From an uncultured Clostridia bacterium (GTDB lineage: Bacteria > Bacillota > Clostridia > Christensenellales > Borkfalkiaceae), in contig CANREM010000003.1 of NCBI GenBank assembly GCA_947629675.1, positions 1 through 64,000 of the forward strand: a stretch of 64,000 nucleotides of DNA, read 5' to 3'. This document shows positions 25,913-34,856 of this stretch, piece after piece. The position numbers were made by a program, and so were the translations under genes. Within the stretch, counting starts at the first letter, position 1. Each line of letters starts with the position of its first letter. Below the pieces are notes generated by a model that searched no databases, was not told the DNA's origin, and saw nothing but the letters and a program-made list of their open reading frames with translations.

Positions 25913-26968
25913 ATGAACATGACGGAAGAAAAAATGAACGATCTCATCCTCGGGATCGCGTCGGAATACAAGATGAAGGGGAGCATCTCCACGAATGCCC
26001 TCTGCGACGCGCTCGAAAAATATGACCTCTCGCCCCAGCAGATGGAGCGGGTCTACAAGGTCTTGCCCGAAATGGGCATCACCGTCTATGATGAGGACGA
26101 GCGTGACCGCGAACTCTTCGAACAGGCCCTCTCGGATATCGGGCTGGACGATCCCGTCAAGATGTATCTCAAAGACATCGGCAGGGTCCCGCTCCTTTCG
26201 GGAGACGAAGAGATCGAACTCGCCCGCAGGATGCAGGAGGGGGACGAGGCCGCGAAGCGTCGTCTCTCCGAGGCAAACCTTCGCCTCGTCGTCTCCATCG
26301 CAAAGCGGTACGTCGGGCGCGGCATGCTCTTTTTGGACCTCATACAGGAGGGGAATTTGGGCCTCATGAAGGCGGTGGAGAAGTTCGACTATCAGAAGGG
26401 CTTCAAGTTCTCCACCTATGCGACATGGTGGATCCGCCAGAGCATCACCCGTGCGATCGCCGACCAGGCCCGCACGATCCGCATCCCCGTCCACATGGTG
26501 GAGACCATCAACAAACTCACCCGCGTCTCGCGCATGCTCCTCCAGGAGAACGGCCGTGAGCCGACCCCCGAGGAGATCGCCGTTGCAATGGGCATCGACG
26601 CGCAGAAGGTCATCGAGATCCAGAAGATCGCACAGGATCCCGTCTCCTTGGAGACCCCCATCGGCGAGGAGGAGGATTCGCATCTCGGCGACTTCATCGA
26701 GGACGACAAGACGCAGACCCCGGGGGACAGCGTCACCTCCATCATGCTCAAGGAACAGCTCCTCGGCGTCCTCGACACCCTCACCCCCCGCGAGGAGAAG
26801 GTCTTGCGCCTCCGCTACGGCATCGATGACGGCAAGCCCCGTACCCTCGAGGAAGTGGGCAGGGAGTTCAACGTGACGCGTGAACGCATCCGCCAGATCG
26901 AGGCGAAGGCCTTGAGGAAACTCCGCCATCCCTCGCGGAGCAAGAAACTGCGCGACTTTCTCAACTGA
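25913..26968 (+). CDS. rpoD: Primary sigma factor RpoD (sigma A)
   Basis: Sigma A, 351 residues. Region 1.1 is reduced to about 80 residues. Regions 1.2 to 4 are complete: [51 protein letters not shown] (2.3-2.4), and the C-terminal helix-turn-helix with [20 protein letters not shown]. It recognises the TTGACA/TATAAT promoters noted throughout this window. GGGAGG precedes the ATG. Confidence 0.96.
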   Translation: MNMTEEKMNDLILGIASEYKMKGSISTNALCDALEKYDLSPQQMERVYKVLPEMGITVYDEDERDRELFEQALSDIGLDDPVKMYLKDIGRVPLLSGDEEIELARRMQEGDEAAKRRLSEANLRLVVSIAKRYVGRGMLFLDLIQEGNLGLMKAVEKFDYQKGFKFSTYATWWIRQSITRAIADQARTIRIPVHMVETINKLTRVSRMLLQENGREPTPEEIAVAMGIDAQKVIEIQKIAQDPVSLETPIGEEEDSHLGDFIEDDKTQTPGDSVTSIMLKEQLLGVLDTLTPREEKVLRLRYGIDDGKPRTLEEVGREFNVTRERIRQIEAKALRKLRHPSRSKKLRDFLN

Positions 26969-27651
26969 TGAAGGAGCGTATTTCGAATATCTGCTCCCTG
27001 CTCTCCAAGGCAGAAGTCTTTGCCGACGTCGGCTGTGACCACGGCTATATGGCGGAGTATATGCTCCGAAACGGCCTCTGCGGGAAGGCGTATATCACCG
27101 ACATCAGCGCGAAGAGCCTCAAAAAGGCGGAGACGCTTCTCGCCCGGTATATCGCCGATGGACGGTGCATCCCCATCGTCTCCGACGGTCTCGACGGCAT
27201 TCCCGAAAAATGTGACTTCGTCCTCATTGCGGGAATGGGCGGCGAGGAGATCGTCAAAATTTTATCCCGCGCATACATCCCTTCCCGCTTTCTCTTCCAG
27301 CCCATGAAGAACAGCGAGAAGCTCCGCCGCTACCTCGTCGAAAAAAGGGCGAAGATCGAGCGCGACTACACCTTCTCCGAGGGGACAAGCTCTCGCAAAT
27401 ACTACGACCTCATTGCAGGGTCGGCAGACGGGGGAGATACATATTCGGAGCGGGAGTTCCGCTTCGGGCGGGACAATCTCAAAGGCTGTTCTTATCCCTT
27501 CCTTTTGCAAATGCAGGAGGAACTCGAAAAGACGGAGGAAAGACTTTCTTTTGCAGACAGCGAAGAGGGGAGAACTTCCCTTCTCAACAGAAAACAAGAA
27601 CTAAAGGAGACCATCCATGAAGTGCAAGCAAATCTACGAGATCGCAAATAG
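26968..27651 (+). CDS. trmK: tRNA (adenine(22)-N1)-methyltransferase
   Basis: TrmK, 227 residues. The SAM-binding motif is FADVGCDHGYMAEYM (about 19-33), and IAGMGGEEIVKIL is the conserved catalytic-region motif. The family's C-terminal coiled coil is present. The ATG overlaps the rpoD stop and its end overlaps the Nif3-like gene by 35 nt, as in Bacillus (sigA-yqfN-yqfO). Confidence 0.93.
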   Translation: MKERISNICSLLSKAEVFADVGCDHGYMAEYMLRNGLCGKAYITDISAKSLKKAETLLARYIADGRCIPIVSDGLDGIPEKCDFVLIAGMGGEEIVKILSRAYIPSRFLFQPMKNSEKLRRYLVEKRAKIERDYTFSEGTSSRKYYDLIAGSADGGDTYSEREFRFGRDNLKGCSYPFLLQMQEELEKTEERLSFADSEEGRTSLLNRKQELKETIHEVQANLRDRK

Positions 27652-28399
27652 CCTCGCACCCTTCTCCCTCTCCGAGGAATACATAAAAAAGCTCGGCTAT
27701 CACGACAACAGCGGAATTATCCTCGACTGCGGGGAGGAGATCCGGGGCATCGTCTTTTCGCTCGACCTCTCCAAAGCGGCCGTCTCCGCCGCAAAGAATG
27801 CGGGGGCGAACTGCATCTTCACCCATCATCCCGCCATCTGGAAGGGCGTCATGAAGCTCGAAGAGGGGGGAAATGCAGACAACATCCTGACCTGCATCCG
27901 CGAGAAGATCTCCGTTCTCTCCGCACATCTCAATCTCGATGCCGCGCCGGGCGGGATCGACGAGAGCCTCATGAAGGGGCTGGGCGGAGAGAAACCGCTC
28001 GCCGTTTACGAAGAGCTGACGGGCGGCGGGTACGGCAGAGTGTATACCGTGGAGAGAAGCACCCTCGAGGAATTTGTGGAAAGGGCAAAAGACACCTTTT
28101 CGACAGATCGGGTCATCTCCTACGGCAGCAAGAAGGTGCGGAAGGTGGCAAGTTTCTGCGGCGGCGGCTTTGAGGAAGGCTCTCTCGCCTTTGCCATCGA
28201 AAAGGGCGCGGACACCATCGTCTCCTCGGATGCAAAGCACCATCTCATCGCGGAGGCGGTGGAAAGGGGACTCAACGTCGTCCTCCTCACCCACTACGCC
28301 GCGGAAAACTACGGATTTTTGCGCTTTGCGGCGCGCATGAAGTCAGAACTTCGCGGGAGCGTCCCCGTCTATTCGTTCACGGACGCCCGTTTGATTTGA
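27617..28399 (+). CDS. Nif3-like dinuclear metal centre protein (YqfO type)
   Basis: A 260-residue Nif3/NGG1p family protein. Conserved metal-ligand segments are FTHHPAIWKG, SAHLNLDAAPGGID and HYAAENYGF near the C-terminus. The middle YqfO insertion is lacking, so this is the short form. Biochemical role is not settled in the family (often labelled GTP cyclohydrolase I type 2). AAGGAG precedes the ATG, which lies within the end of trmK. Confidence 0.9.
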   Translation: MKCKQIYEIANSLAPFSLSEEYIKKLGYHDNSGIILDCGEEIRGIVFSLDLSKAAVSAAKNAGANCIFTHHPAIWKGVMKLEEGGNADNILTCIREKISVLSAHLNLDAAPGGIDESLMKGLGGEKPLAVYEELTGGGYGRVYTVERSTLEEFVERAKDTFSTDRVISYGSKKVRKVASFCGGGFEEGSLAFAIEKGADTIVSSDAKHHLIAEAVERGLNVVLLTHYAAENYGFLRFAARMKSELRGSVPVYSFTDARLI

Positions 28400-28428
28400 G
28401 CAAAAATAAATAAGGAGCAACACATATT

Positions 28429-29127
28429 ATGCCTGTATCGAAGGAACTTTTGGAATATCAGAAGGTGGACGGCTCGCTTCGCAAGATCGAGCAGGAGATC
28501 GCCTCGAGCGAGGAGCGCAAAAAATACTTGCAGGCGCGCAAGGTGATGAAGACCGCCCTCGACAAGCTCGACGCCCTCGACCGCCACGCCGCCGAACTCA
28601 TCCGTCTTCGCGAGGAGCTTTCCGCAAAGGCGGAGGAGACGAGCAAGAAACTCGAGGAGTACGACGAGATCGACGAACTTCTGGATGAGGGCGCGGACGT
28701 CGCCTTCTACAAGAAGAACGCACAGGGGCTTTTGGAACATCTTCGCTCCGTCAAGGCGGAGCTTACCAAACTTCTCTCCGAGATCGATGCCATCACCGCC
28801 GAATACAAGAAGCTCATGGAGCAGGGCAAACAGGCGAACAAGGTCTACAAGGAGAACAAGGAGAAGGCGGAAAAGATCGAGGGCTCGCATGCGGGCGACA
28901 TGAAGGAGATCAAGGCAAAGCTCGCCGAGATCGGAAAAAATATCGACCCCAAGATCCTCGAATATTACAATAGTAAGCGGAAAGAGGGCATTTTTCCCGT
29001 CGTCGTGCCGCTGAGCGACTGGATGTGCGTGTGCGGCGTCGAACTTCCCCTTCTGCACAGGAGCGAACTTGCGGGCGGCAACATGATCGAGTGCGAACAT
29101 TGCCGCAGGCTCATCTATAAGCAATAA
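28429..29127 (+). CDS. Coiled-coil zinc-ribbon protein (CT398-like)
   Basis: The 232-residue protein is almost all alpha-helical coiled coil (about 1-175, rich in Lys, Glu and Leu) and ends in a C4 zinc ribbon: CVCG near 203 and CEHC near 223. This arrangement matches the zf-RING_7/CT398 family found beside nif3 genes. Function is unknown; nucleic-acid or secretion-related roles have been suggested for relatives. AAGGAG lies 12 nt before the ATG. Confidence 0.85.
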   Translation: MPVSKELLEYQKVDGSLRKIEQEIASSEERKKYLQARKVMKTALDKLDALDRHAAELIRLREELSAKAEETSKKLEEYDEIDELLDEGADVAFYKKNAQGLLEHLRSVKAELTKLLSEIDAITAEYKKLMEQGKQANKVYKENKEKAEKIEGSHAGDMKEIKAKLAEIGKNIDPKILEYYNSKRKEGIFPVVVPLSDWMCVCGVELPLLHRSELAGGNMIECEHCRRLIYKQ

Positions 29128-29160
29128 CATGAGGCGCGGCCGACCGCATACCATGAAGGT

Positions 29161-30156
29161 ATGCAAAATGTTCTTGCAGTCGTCGATCTCCGAAGGTTGA
29201 GGCGCAACGCCGCGCTCATAAAAAGTTATGCGAAAAGGCCGCTCATCGCCGTCGTGAAGGACGACGCCTACGGCCACGGTGCCATCCGAATTGCACACGC
29301 GCTTTCAGACATGGTATGGGCGTTTGCCGTCGCGACCGTGGACGAGGGGATGGAACTTCGCACCGCGGGCATCCAAAACGACATCCTCGTCCTCACCCCG
29401 CCGACAACGCATTCCGAGGTCATCCGGATGCTATTTCACGACCTCACGGCGACGCTCTCATCCACAAGGTTTTTCCACCTCTTGAGGGGGCTTGAGGGCG
29501 TGCGGGCGCACATCGCTGTCAACACGGGGATGAACCGCTACGGGGTCCGCCCCTCACAGCTCTCACAACTTCTCAATGCGGCATGCTTGCACAAGGTGCG
29601 CATCGAGGGCGTCTATTCCCATCTCTTCGCACCTTCAGAGACAGACGCACTTGCCGGGCAGAGTGCAATTTTCGTTTCCGCATGCGAGAGAGTGAAGAGG
29701 TATTTCCCGCATGCCGTCTGCCACCTTTCGGCAACGGGCGGCATGCTGAAAGGGGCGTGCTTCGACGCTGTCCGCGCGGGCATTTCCCTCTACGGCTATC
29801 TTCCCGAAGGCTTCGAAAATTCGCTCTCCGTGCGGCCCGTCATGAAGCTCTACGCGACGGCCGTCGAGAGCAGGAGACGGGTGGGGAGCGGCGCGGGCTA
29901 CAACTTTGCCCCCGAAAACGCCACACATTTTCACACCCTCCGCGTCGGCTACGGCGACGGATTTTTCCGCGAAGGAGGGCTTGGTTCCGTCGGAAATCTC
30001 TGCATGGACGCCTGTGTGCGCGAAGGGAAGGCAAAAGCGGGCCGCCGCGTTCTCATCTTGAAGGACGCCGCCGCATACGCAAAGGAACACCGCACCACCG
30101 CCTACGAGGTGCTTGTCCGCATCGGAGCGAGGGCGGAGAAGAAGTATATAACCTGA
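29161..30156 (+). CDS. alr: Alanine racemase
   Basis: Alr, 331 residues, is a PLP enzyme supplying D-alanine for peptidoglycan. The PLP lysine is K33 in VVKDDAYGHGA. The second catalytic Tyr is likely Y247 in GSGAGYNFAP, with substrate-site motifs GYGDGFFRE and GNLCMDACV. It is shorter than typical (360-390), missing part of the C-terminal barrel. A gene with a full C-terminal domain might exist elsewhere. The ribosome binding site is weak (GAAGG directly before ATG). Confidence 0.9.
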   Translation: MQNVLAVVDLRRLRRNAALIKSYAKRPLIAVVKDDAYGHGAIRIAHALSDMVWAFAVATVDEGMELRTAGIQNDILVLTPPTTHSEVIRMLFHDLTATLSSTRFFHLLRGLEGVRAHIAVNTGMNRYGVRPSQLSQLLNAACLHKVRIEGVYSHLFAPSETDALAGQSAIFVSACERVKRYFPHAVCHLSATGGMLKGACFDAVRAGISLYGYLPEGFENSLSVRPVMKLYATAVESRRRVGSGAGYNFAPENATHFHTLRVGYGDGFFREGGLGSVGNLCMDACVREGKAKAGRRVLILKDAAAYAKEHRTTAYEVLVRIGARAEKKYIT

Positions 30157-30175
30157 AGTTTACAGGAGAAAGTTT

Positions 30176-30709
30176 TTGCGCATCATTGCAGGAAAACACC
30201 GCGGCAGGGTACTTGCCGCCTTCAAGGGGGAGAGCGTCCGTCCGACCTCCGACCGCGTGAAGGAATCGCTCTTCCAGATCCTCTCCGAAAGGCTCGTCGG
30301 CGCGCGCGTTCTCGACCTCTTTGCGGGGAGCGGCGCGCTCGGTCTCGAGGCCCTCTCCCGCGGGGCAAAGTACGTCGTATTCAACGACGTCTCCCGCGAG
30401 AGCCTTGCCCTCTGCAAAAAGAATCTTGTTGCCCTTCACGAGGAGGGGGAACTGCACGCGCAGAACTTTTCCGAGTGCCTTAAGACGGTCTCGGGGAAAT
30501 TCGACCTCATCTTCGCCGATCCGCCCTACAGAGAGAATTTCACGGAGGAGATCCTGCGCCTTGTAGCGGAGCGAAACCTTTTGAATGAGGGCGGGCTTGT
30601 CGTCTTGGAGAGCGAGCGGGAGGAAGCGGCCCCCGAAGGGTGGGAAGTCGTTGATAAACGCCTCTACGGCAGGACGAAGATCTACATGTTCCAAAGGAGC
30701 AACTTATGA
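30176..30709 (+). CDS. rsmD: 16S rRNA (guanine(966)-N2)-methyltransferase RsmD
   Basis: RsmD, 177 residues. RIIAGKHRGR at the N-terminus, RPTSDRVKESLF, VLDLFAGSGALGLEALSRGA (SAM site; quoted in part) and the catalytic FADPPY are all present. It starts with TTG at 30176, preceded by AGGAGAAAG; this is the family's usual N-terminus (MRIIAG). It overlaps coaD by 4 nt, as in ylbH-ylbI of Bacillus. Confidence 0.94.
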   Translation: MRIIAGKHRGRVLAAFKGESVRPTSDRVKESLFQILSERLVGARVLDLFAGSGALGLEALSRGAKYVVFNDVSRESLALCKKNLVALHEEGELHAQNFSECLKTVSGKFDLIFADPPYRENFTEEILRLVAERNLLNEGGLVVLESEREEAAPEGWEVVDKRLYGRTKIYMFQRSNL

Positions 30710-31182
30710 AAAAGTGTGTATTCGCGGGCACCTTCGACCCGTTCACCGTCGGCCATGAGGACACGGTCAGAAAGGCCCTCACCCTCTTCGACGAGGTGGT
30801 CATCGCCGTCGCGGAGAATAGGAAGAAGCAATGCCTCTTTTCTATAGAAGAGCGTGCGGAGATGATCCGCTCCGTCTTTGAGGGGGAGCCGCGCGTCAAG
30901 GTCGTCATCTGGGAGGGGGTCATCGTCGGCCTCCTCAAGAAAGAGCATACGCCCTTCTATGTCCGCGGCATCCGCAATACCGTCGATCTCGAATACGAGA
31001 CGGCCGATTTCTATGCGAGCCGCGATCTCGATAGTGAGTTTGTCGAACTCTTCATCCCCGCCGAACAGCAATACCGCCACATCAGTTCCACCCTCGTCAA
31101 AAACGCCATCTCCTTCGGCACAGACTTTTCGTCCTATGTGCCCGAGGCGGTCTATACCTATATCAAGAAGAGAAACGCATAA
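30706..31182 (+). CDS. coaD: Phosphopantetheine adenylyltransferase
   Basis: CoaD, 158 residues, forms dephospho-CoA in coenzyme A synthesis. GTFDPFTVGH (about 8-17) is the nucleotidyltransferase motif, and YVRGIRNTVDLEYE and ISSTLVKNAISFG are CoaD-specific. Overlaps rsmD; the next gene starts after 1 bp. Confidence 0.95.
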   Translation: MKKCVFAGTFDPFTVGHEDTVRKALTLFDEVVIAVAENRKKQCLFSIEERAEMIRSVFEGEPRVKVVIWEGVIVGLLKKEHTPFYVRGIRNTVDLEYETADFYASRDLDSEFVELFIPAEQQYRHISSTLVKNAISFGTDFSSYVPEAVYTYIKKRNA

Positions 31183-31183
31183 G

Positions 31184-32206
31184 ATGTTTACAAGGCAGAT
31201 ACGCATCCCTTCGGCAGAAGAGATCAGAGAAGAACTTCCGATGACGCCCGCCCTCCGTGCCATAAAAAAAGAGCGGGAAAGGCTCATCGAGGATGTATTG
31301 ACGGGGAGATCGCAAAAATTTCTCCTCATCGTCGGCCCGTGTTCCGCACACGAGCCGTCTGCCGTTTTGGAGTACGTTCGCCGTCTTTTGGCACTTCAGG
31401 AAGAGACTTCGGAAAAACTCGTCCTCATTCCCCGCATCTATACGGACAAGCCCCGCTCCAAGGGAGTGGGCTATAAGGGGATGTTCTTCCAGCCCGACCC
31501 CGAAGAGGGGGAGGACATCCTCCGCGGCATCAGGGCGAGCAGAACGCTCCACCTTCGCGCCGTGGAGGAAAGCGGCCTCACCGCGGCGGACGAGATGCTC
31601 TTCCCCGAGAATATCTCCTATCTCGACGACGTCTTGGGCTATGTCGCAGTGGGGGCGCGCTCGGGCGAAAACCCGCTCCACCGCCTCGTCGCGAGCGGGC
31701 TGGACCTTCCCGTCGGCTTCAAAAACCCGATGAGCGGCTGCGTGCAGGCGATGCTCAACTCCGTCTATGCCGCAACGAGGAAACAGACCTTCCTTCTCGG
31801 CGGATGGCAGGTGGAAACTTCGGGCAACCCCCTTGCCCACGCAATTCTTCGCGGCAGGGTGGACGAGGAGGGGAGAGACGTCCCCAATTACTCGGAAGAT
31901 GTCATCGAAAAGGCGGCCGCTTGTTTCGAAGAGCTTGCCATTCCCGCCCCCGCCCTCATCGTGGACGTCAATCACTCCAATTCGGGCAAGCAGTTCGAAA
32001 GAGAGATCCCCATCGCAAGGGAGATCATGGGGATGAGGAAGTCCTCCGAAGTCTGTAAAAAAGTTATCAAGGGCCTCATGATCGAGAGCTTCCTCGAGGA
32101 GGGGAGGCAGGACCGCGCCCTCGCGTTCGGCAGGTCTATCACCGATCCCTGCCTCGGCTGGGCGGACACCGAGCGGCTCATCCTCGAGATCGCAGAAAAG
32201 GTCTAA
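31184..32206 (+). CDS. 3-deoxy-7-phosphoheptulonate (DAHP) synthase, class I
   Basis: A 340-residue class I (AroFGH-type) DAHP synthase, the entry step of the shikimate pathway. LIVGPCSAHEP, PRIYTDKPRSKGVGYKG, GFKNPMSGCVQ and VDVNHSNSGKQ are conserved active-site blocks. It sits between coaD and ylbJ, apart from the aro cluster at 18.4-22.3 kb. It starts one base after coaD with no clear Shine-Dalgarno sequence, so reading through from coaD seems likely. The N-terminal regulatory tail is of the AroFGH sort. Confidence 0.94.
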   Translation: MFTRQIRIPSAEEIREELPMTPALRAIKKERERLIEDVLTGRSQKFLLIVGPCSAHEPSAVLEYVRRLLALQEETSEKLVLIPRIYTDKPRSKGVGYKGMFFQPDPEEGEDILRGIRASRTLHLRAVEESGLTAADEMLFPENISYLDDVLGYVAVGARSGENPLHRLVASGLDLPVGFKNPMSGCVQAMLNSVYAATRKQTFLLGGWQVETSGNPLAHAILRGRVDEEGRDVPNYSEDVIEKAAACFEELAIPAPALIVDVNHSNSGKQFEREIPIAREIMGMRKSSEVCKKVIKGLMIESFLEEGRQDRALAFGRSITDPCLGWADTERLILEIAEKV

Positions 32207-33135
32207 AAGAGGGCGAGCGACAGGCAAAAGCATATCCCCGCCGAGCATACCCCCTGCAAAAGTTTTACCGCGAAAAAGGGGAGCATCTTCACCCCCGCCC
32301 GCGTGAGAAAGGCCGCCTGTTGAACGAGGACGCACACCCCGCCGAACGTCACGAAAAAACAGCTCAAAGCGGCGGATAGCGGCGAGGGAGAGCCGGAGAG
32401 CGCGGCGCACCCCGTTGTCATCTCCAAAAGCCCGCAAAGAAGTGTCGTGACCGCGGGCGGGACGCAAAAAGCGGCACCCATGTCCGAGATCATCGCCCCA
32501 AAAGCGTAAAAAATTGCGATCGCTGCACCCACGCAGAGGACGGAGAGAACGGCGTTTAAGAGGGTATCCGAAAGGTCAATATTCTTTGCGGGAAGTCGCA
32601 ATTCTTTTTTCCGCTCATATCGCTTTCCGATGCGGAGAAGCAGGCAAACAAGCCAGATCCCCGCAAGGTGCGAGGCATATAAGATATACCCTATGGCGGC
32701 GTTTTTCCACATCCCGCACCCGACGGCACCGACAAGGAATGCAGGCCCCGACGTCGTCGCGAGGGCCGCCACGCGGAACCTCTCTTTCTCCTCCAGCCTT
32801 CCGTTTTCCGCAAGGTCCATCACCGTCCGCGCGCCCACGGGATAGCCCGAGAGCGCGGAAAGAAGGGCGGCGCATCCGCCCTCGCCCGAGACCGCGAACA
32901 GCTTTCCCATGACGGGGGAGAGAAGATGGGTGACCTTTCTGTAGACGGGAAGACGGGTGAGGATGGCGGTGAGGAACATAAAGGGCAGTGTCGCGGGGAG
33001 AACGCTCACGGCCCACAACTTTATCCCGTCGAAAACTTTCCCCGCATAGCGCGCGGGGAAACAGAGAAAAAGAATAAGGCTCAAAAGTATCGTGAGGGTA
33101 AGGAGGGCGCGGCCCGCCCGTCTTGCGATCTTCAT
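32203..33135 (-). CDS. ylbJ: YlbJ-like sporulation/Gate-domain membrane protein
   Basis: About 310 residues with around eight hydrophobic segments and the nucleoside-recognition (Gate) family look: LSPVMGKLFAVSGEGGCAAL, SGYPVGARTVMDL and a repeated second half. YlbJ is a sporulation membrane protein in Bacillus, lying next to coaD and a patatin gene; the same partners are here, but ylbJ is inverted and converges on the DAHP synthase, overlapping it by 4 nt. It is shorter than Bacillus YlbJ. I took the Met at 33135 because upstream codons are shadows of the divergent patatin gene; no good ribosome binding site is visible. Confidence 0.75.
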   Translation of the reverse strand: MKIARRAGRALLTLTILLSLILFLCFPARYAGKVFDGIKLWAVSVLPATLPFMFLTAILTRLPVYRKVTHLLSPVMGKLFAVSGEGGCAALLSALSGYPVGARTVMDLAENGRLEEKERFRVAALATTSGPAFLVGAVGCGMWKNAAIGYILYASHLAGIWLVCLLLRIGKRYERKKELRLPAKNIDLSDTLLNAVLSVLCVGAAIAIFYAFGAMISDMGAAFCVPPAVTTLLCGLLEMTTGCAALSGSPSPLSAALSCFFVTFGGVCVLVQQAAFLTRAGVKMLPFFAVKLLQGVCSAGICFCLSLALF

Positions 33136-33166
33136 ATTCAAACGGTATGCAAGGAAGTGGTGGAAT

Positions 33167-33958
33167 ATGAGAAAGAAACTCGGCTTCGCGCTTGGCGCGG
33201 GAGGCTCCCGCGGCGTGGCGCACATCGGCTTTTTACAGGCAATGGAGGAGCATGGCATCCGTCCCGACTTCATCGCGGGTAGCTCCATGGGCGCGGTCGT
33301 CGGCGGCGTGTATGCGGCGGGCGTCTCCCCCGAGAAGATGCACGCCCTCGTCAAGGACCTGAAGCTCCGCAGTATCGCCTCCGTAAACTCCGTACCCATC
33401 CGCAAGAACGGCCTCATGAAGATGAAGCGGGCGAGAAAGCTCCTTGCCTCCGTGATGGGGGAGAGGACGTTCGAAGAGCTGCAAATTCCCTTTTCCTGCG
33501 TTGCGACCGACCTTCTGCAGGGGGAGAGCGTCCGCCTTGCAGAGGGGAACGTCATCGACGCCATCATCGCCTCCAGCTCCATCCCGGGGATCTTCACCCC
33601 CGCAAAGATCGGCGAGTACGAGATGCTCTCCGACGGCGGTATCTTAGACCGCGTCCCCGCACGGGCCGTCAAGGAGATGGGCGCGGACGTCGTCGTCGCG
33701 GTGGATGTCCTCGGCAGTCTCATGGAGAAGAAGTCTACGGGGAAACTCGTCAACACCTTCCTCCGCTATATCGACGTGATGGACTCCCGCATCACCCTTT
33801 TGGAACGGGGGAGAAGGGAGTATATCTCCCTCTGGCTGGAGCCGGATCTCGGCGGAATGGACCAATATAAACTCAAGCAGACGGAGTTTGCCTACAAGCG
33901 GGGCTACGAGCTTGGAAACGAACATGCGGAGGAGATCAGAAGGCTCATAGAGCATTGA
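33167..33958 (+). CDS. Patatin-like phospholipase (YlbK/RssA type)
   Basis: A 263-residue patatin of the YlbK/RssA kind. It has GAGGSRGVAHIG (oxyanion hole, about 9-20), GSSMGAVVGG (nucleophile Ser, about 37-46) and SDGGILDRVPA (DGG form of the Asp motif). No signal peptide. AAGGAAGTGG precedes the ATG. It is divergent from ylbJ with only 31 bp between start codons, so their promoters must overlap. A strong terminator follows. Confidence 0.88.
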   Translation: MRKKLGFALGAGGSRGVAHIGFLQAMEEHGIRPDFIAGSSMGAVVGGVYAAGVSPEKMHALVKDLKLRSIASVNSVPIRKNGLMKMKRARKLLASVMGERTFEELQIPFSCVATDLLQGESVRLAEGNVIDAIIASSSIPGIFTPAKIGEYEMLSDGGILDRVPARAVKEMGADVVVAVDVLGSLMEKKSTGKLVNTFLRYIDVMDSRITLLERGRREYISLWLEPDLGGMDQYKLKQTEFAYKRGYELGNEHAEEIRRLIEH

Positions 33959-33987
33959 GGCCCGATCTCTACAAAACTTCATTTTTC

Positions 33988-34016
33988 GGCATTTCCCGAC
34001 AGGAAATGCCTTTTTT
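33988..34016 (+). terminator. Intrinsic terminator after the patatin gene
   Basis: GGCATTTCC (33988-33996) pairs with GGAAATGCC (34002-34010) around a 5-nt loop, followed by six T. It isolates the patatin gene from the spoIIGA operon. Confidence 0.85.
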
Positions 34017-34058
34017 CGTGCCACGAAAGCATTTATAATGCCCCTTACGGAGCGGGAA

Positions 34059-34856
34059 ATGGTCGTCTACATCGAGTATGCGTTTCTCGAAAACTTCATG
34101 ATCGACGGGGCACTCTTGTTCCTCGCCTTAAAGTGCGCAAGGGAAAGAGCGAAGTGGTACCGCCTGCTTCCCGCCGCCCTTTTGGGGGCGGTGGAGGCCA
34201 TCGTATATCCGCTCCTTCCGCTCCCCGTCTGGGCGGGGTATCTCGTCAAAATTCTCTTTGGCCTCCTCCTTCCCATCATTGCCGTGAGCGGAAAAAAATT
34301 CACGCCCTATCTTGTCACGGCGGCCGCCTTTCTCTTTTTCACCTTCGCCCTCGGAGGACTTCTCACGGCGGTCTATTCCTTCTTCAAAGTCAGCTATCGC
34401 GAGGGAGAGGGGTATCTCATCGGCCGCGCTCCCGCGGGTCTCGTCCTCGGGGGGACGCTCGTCTTTTGCATCGCCGCATTTCTCCTTGTCAGACGCTTCT
34501 ACCGCTTCGGAAGGCTCAAAAGAAACCTTCTCCCCTGCACCCTCACGGCGGGGGGCCGCGACGTCCATTGGCAGGGCTTTGTGGACAGCGGGAATATGCT
34601 CACCTTCCGCGGAAAGCCCGTCTGTGTCGTCTCGCCCGCGGCGATCTTCGCCCTCTTCGGCCGGGGTGCAAAGGAGGAGGGAAGGATGACCGTCACGACC
34701 GTCAACGGCACAAAGAATTCCCCCGTGTTCGCATGCGAGAAAATGTGCATCACGGCGGGGAAGAAGAGCCTTTTGCGGGAGGGCGTTTACCTCACCGTCG
34801 GCGATGTCGGAAGCAAATATCAGCTCATCTTGAGCAGCGCGCTCATGGAGGCGTAA
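34059..34856 (+). CDS. spoIIGA: Sigma-E processing peptidase SpoIIGA
   Basis: About 265 residues. Five hydrophobic segments in the first 150 residues are followed by an aspartic-protease-like domain with FVDSGNML (active Asp about D176) and a C-terminal beta-rich part. SpoIIGA sits in the sporulation septum and cleaves pro-sigma-E on a signal from the forespore. The ATG at 34059 (MVVYIEYAFLENF) has the family N-terminus and a GGAGCGGG site; an upstream ATG at 34038 lies in a TATAAT sequence (34034-34039) that is probably the -10 box. sigE starts directly after the stop. Confidence 0.88.
   Translation: MVVYIEYAFLENFMIDGALLFLALKCARERAKWYRLLPAALLGAVEAIVYPLLPLPVWAGYLVKILFGLLLPIIAVSGKKFTPYLVTAAAFLFFTFALGGLLTAVYSFFKVSYREGEGYLIGRAPAGLVLGGTLVFCIAAFLLVRRFYRFGRLKRNLLPCTLTAGGRDVHWQGFVDSGNMLTFRGKPVCVVSPAAIFALFGRGAKEEGRMTVTTVNGTKNSPVFACEKMCITAGKKSLLREGVYLTVGDVGSKYQLILSSALMEA

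Noticed and set aside
33988-34010. Spo0A box upstream of spoIIGA
   Set aside because: CCGACAGG resembles the reverse of a 0A box only weakly and sits in the loop and stem of a convincing terminator.
34034-34058. Start of spoIIGA at the upstream ATG 34038
   Set aside because: That ATG lies within TATAAT, probably the -10 box; the ATG at 34059 has a ribosome binding site and the family's N-terminus.
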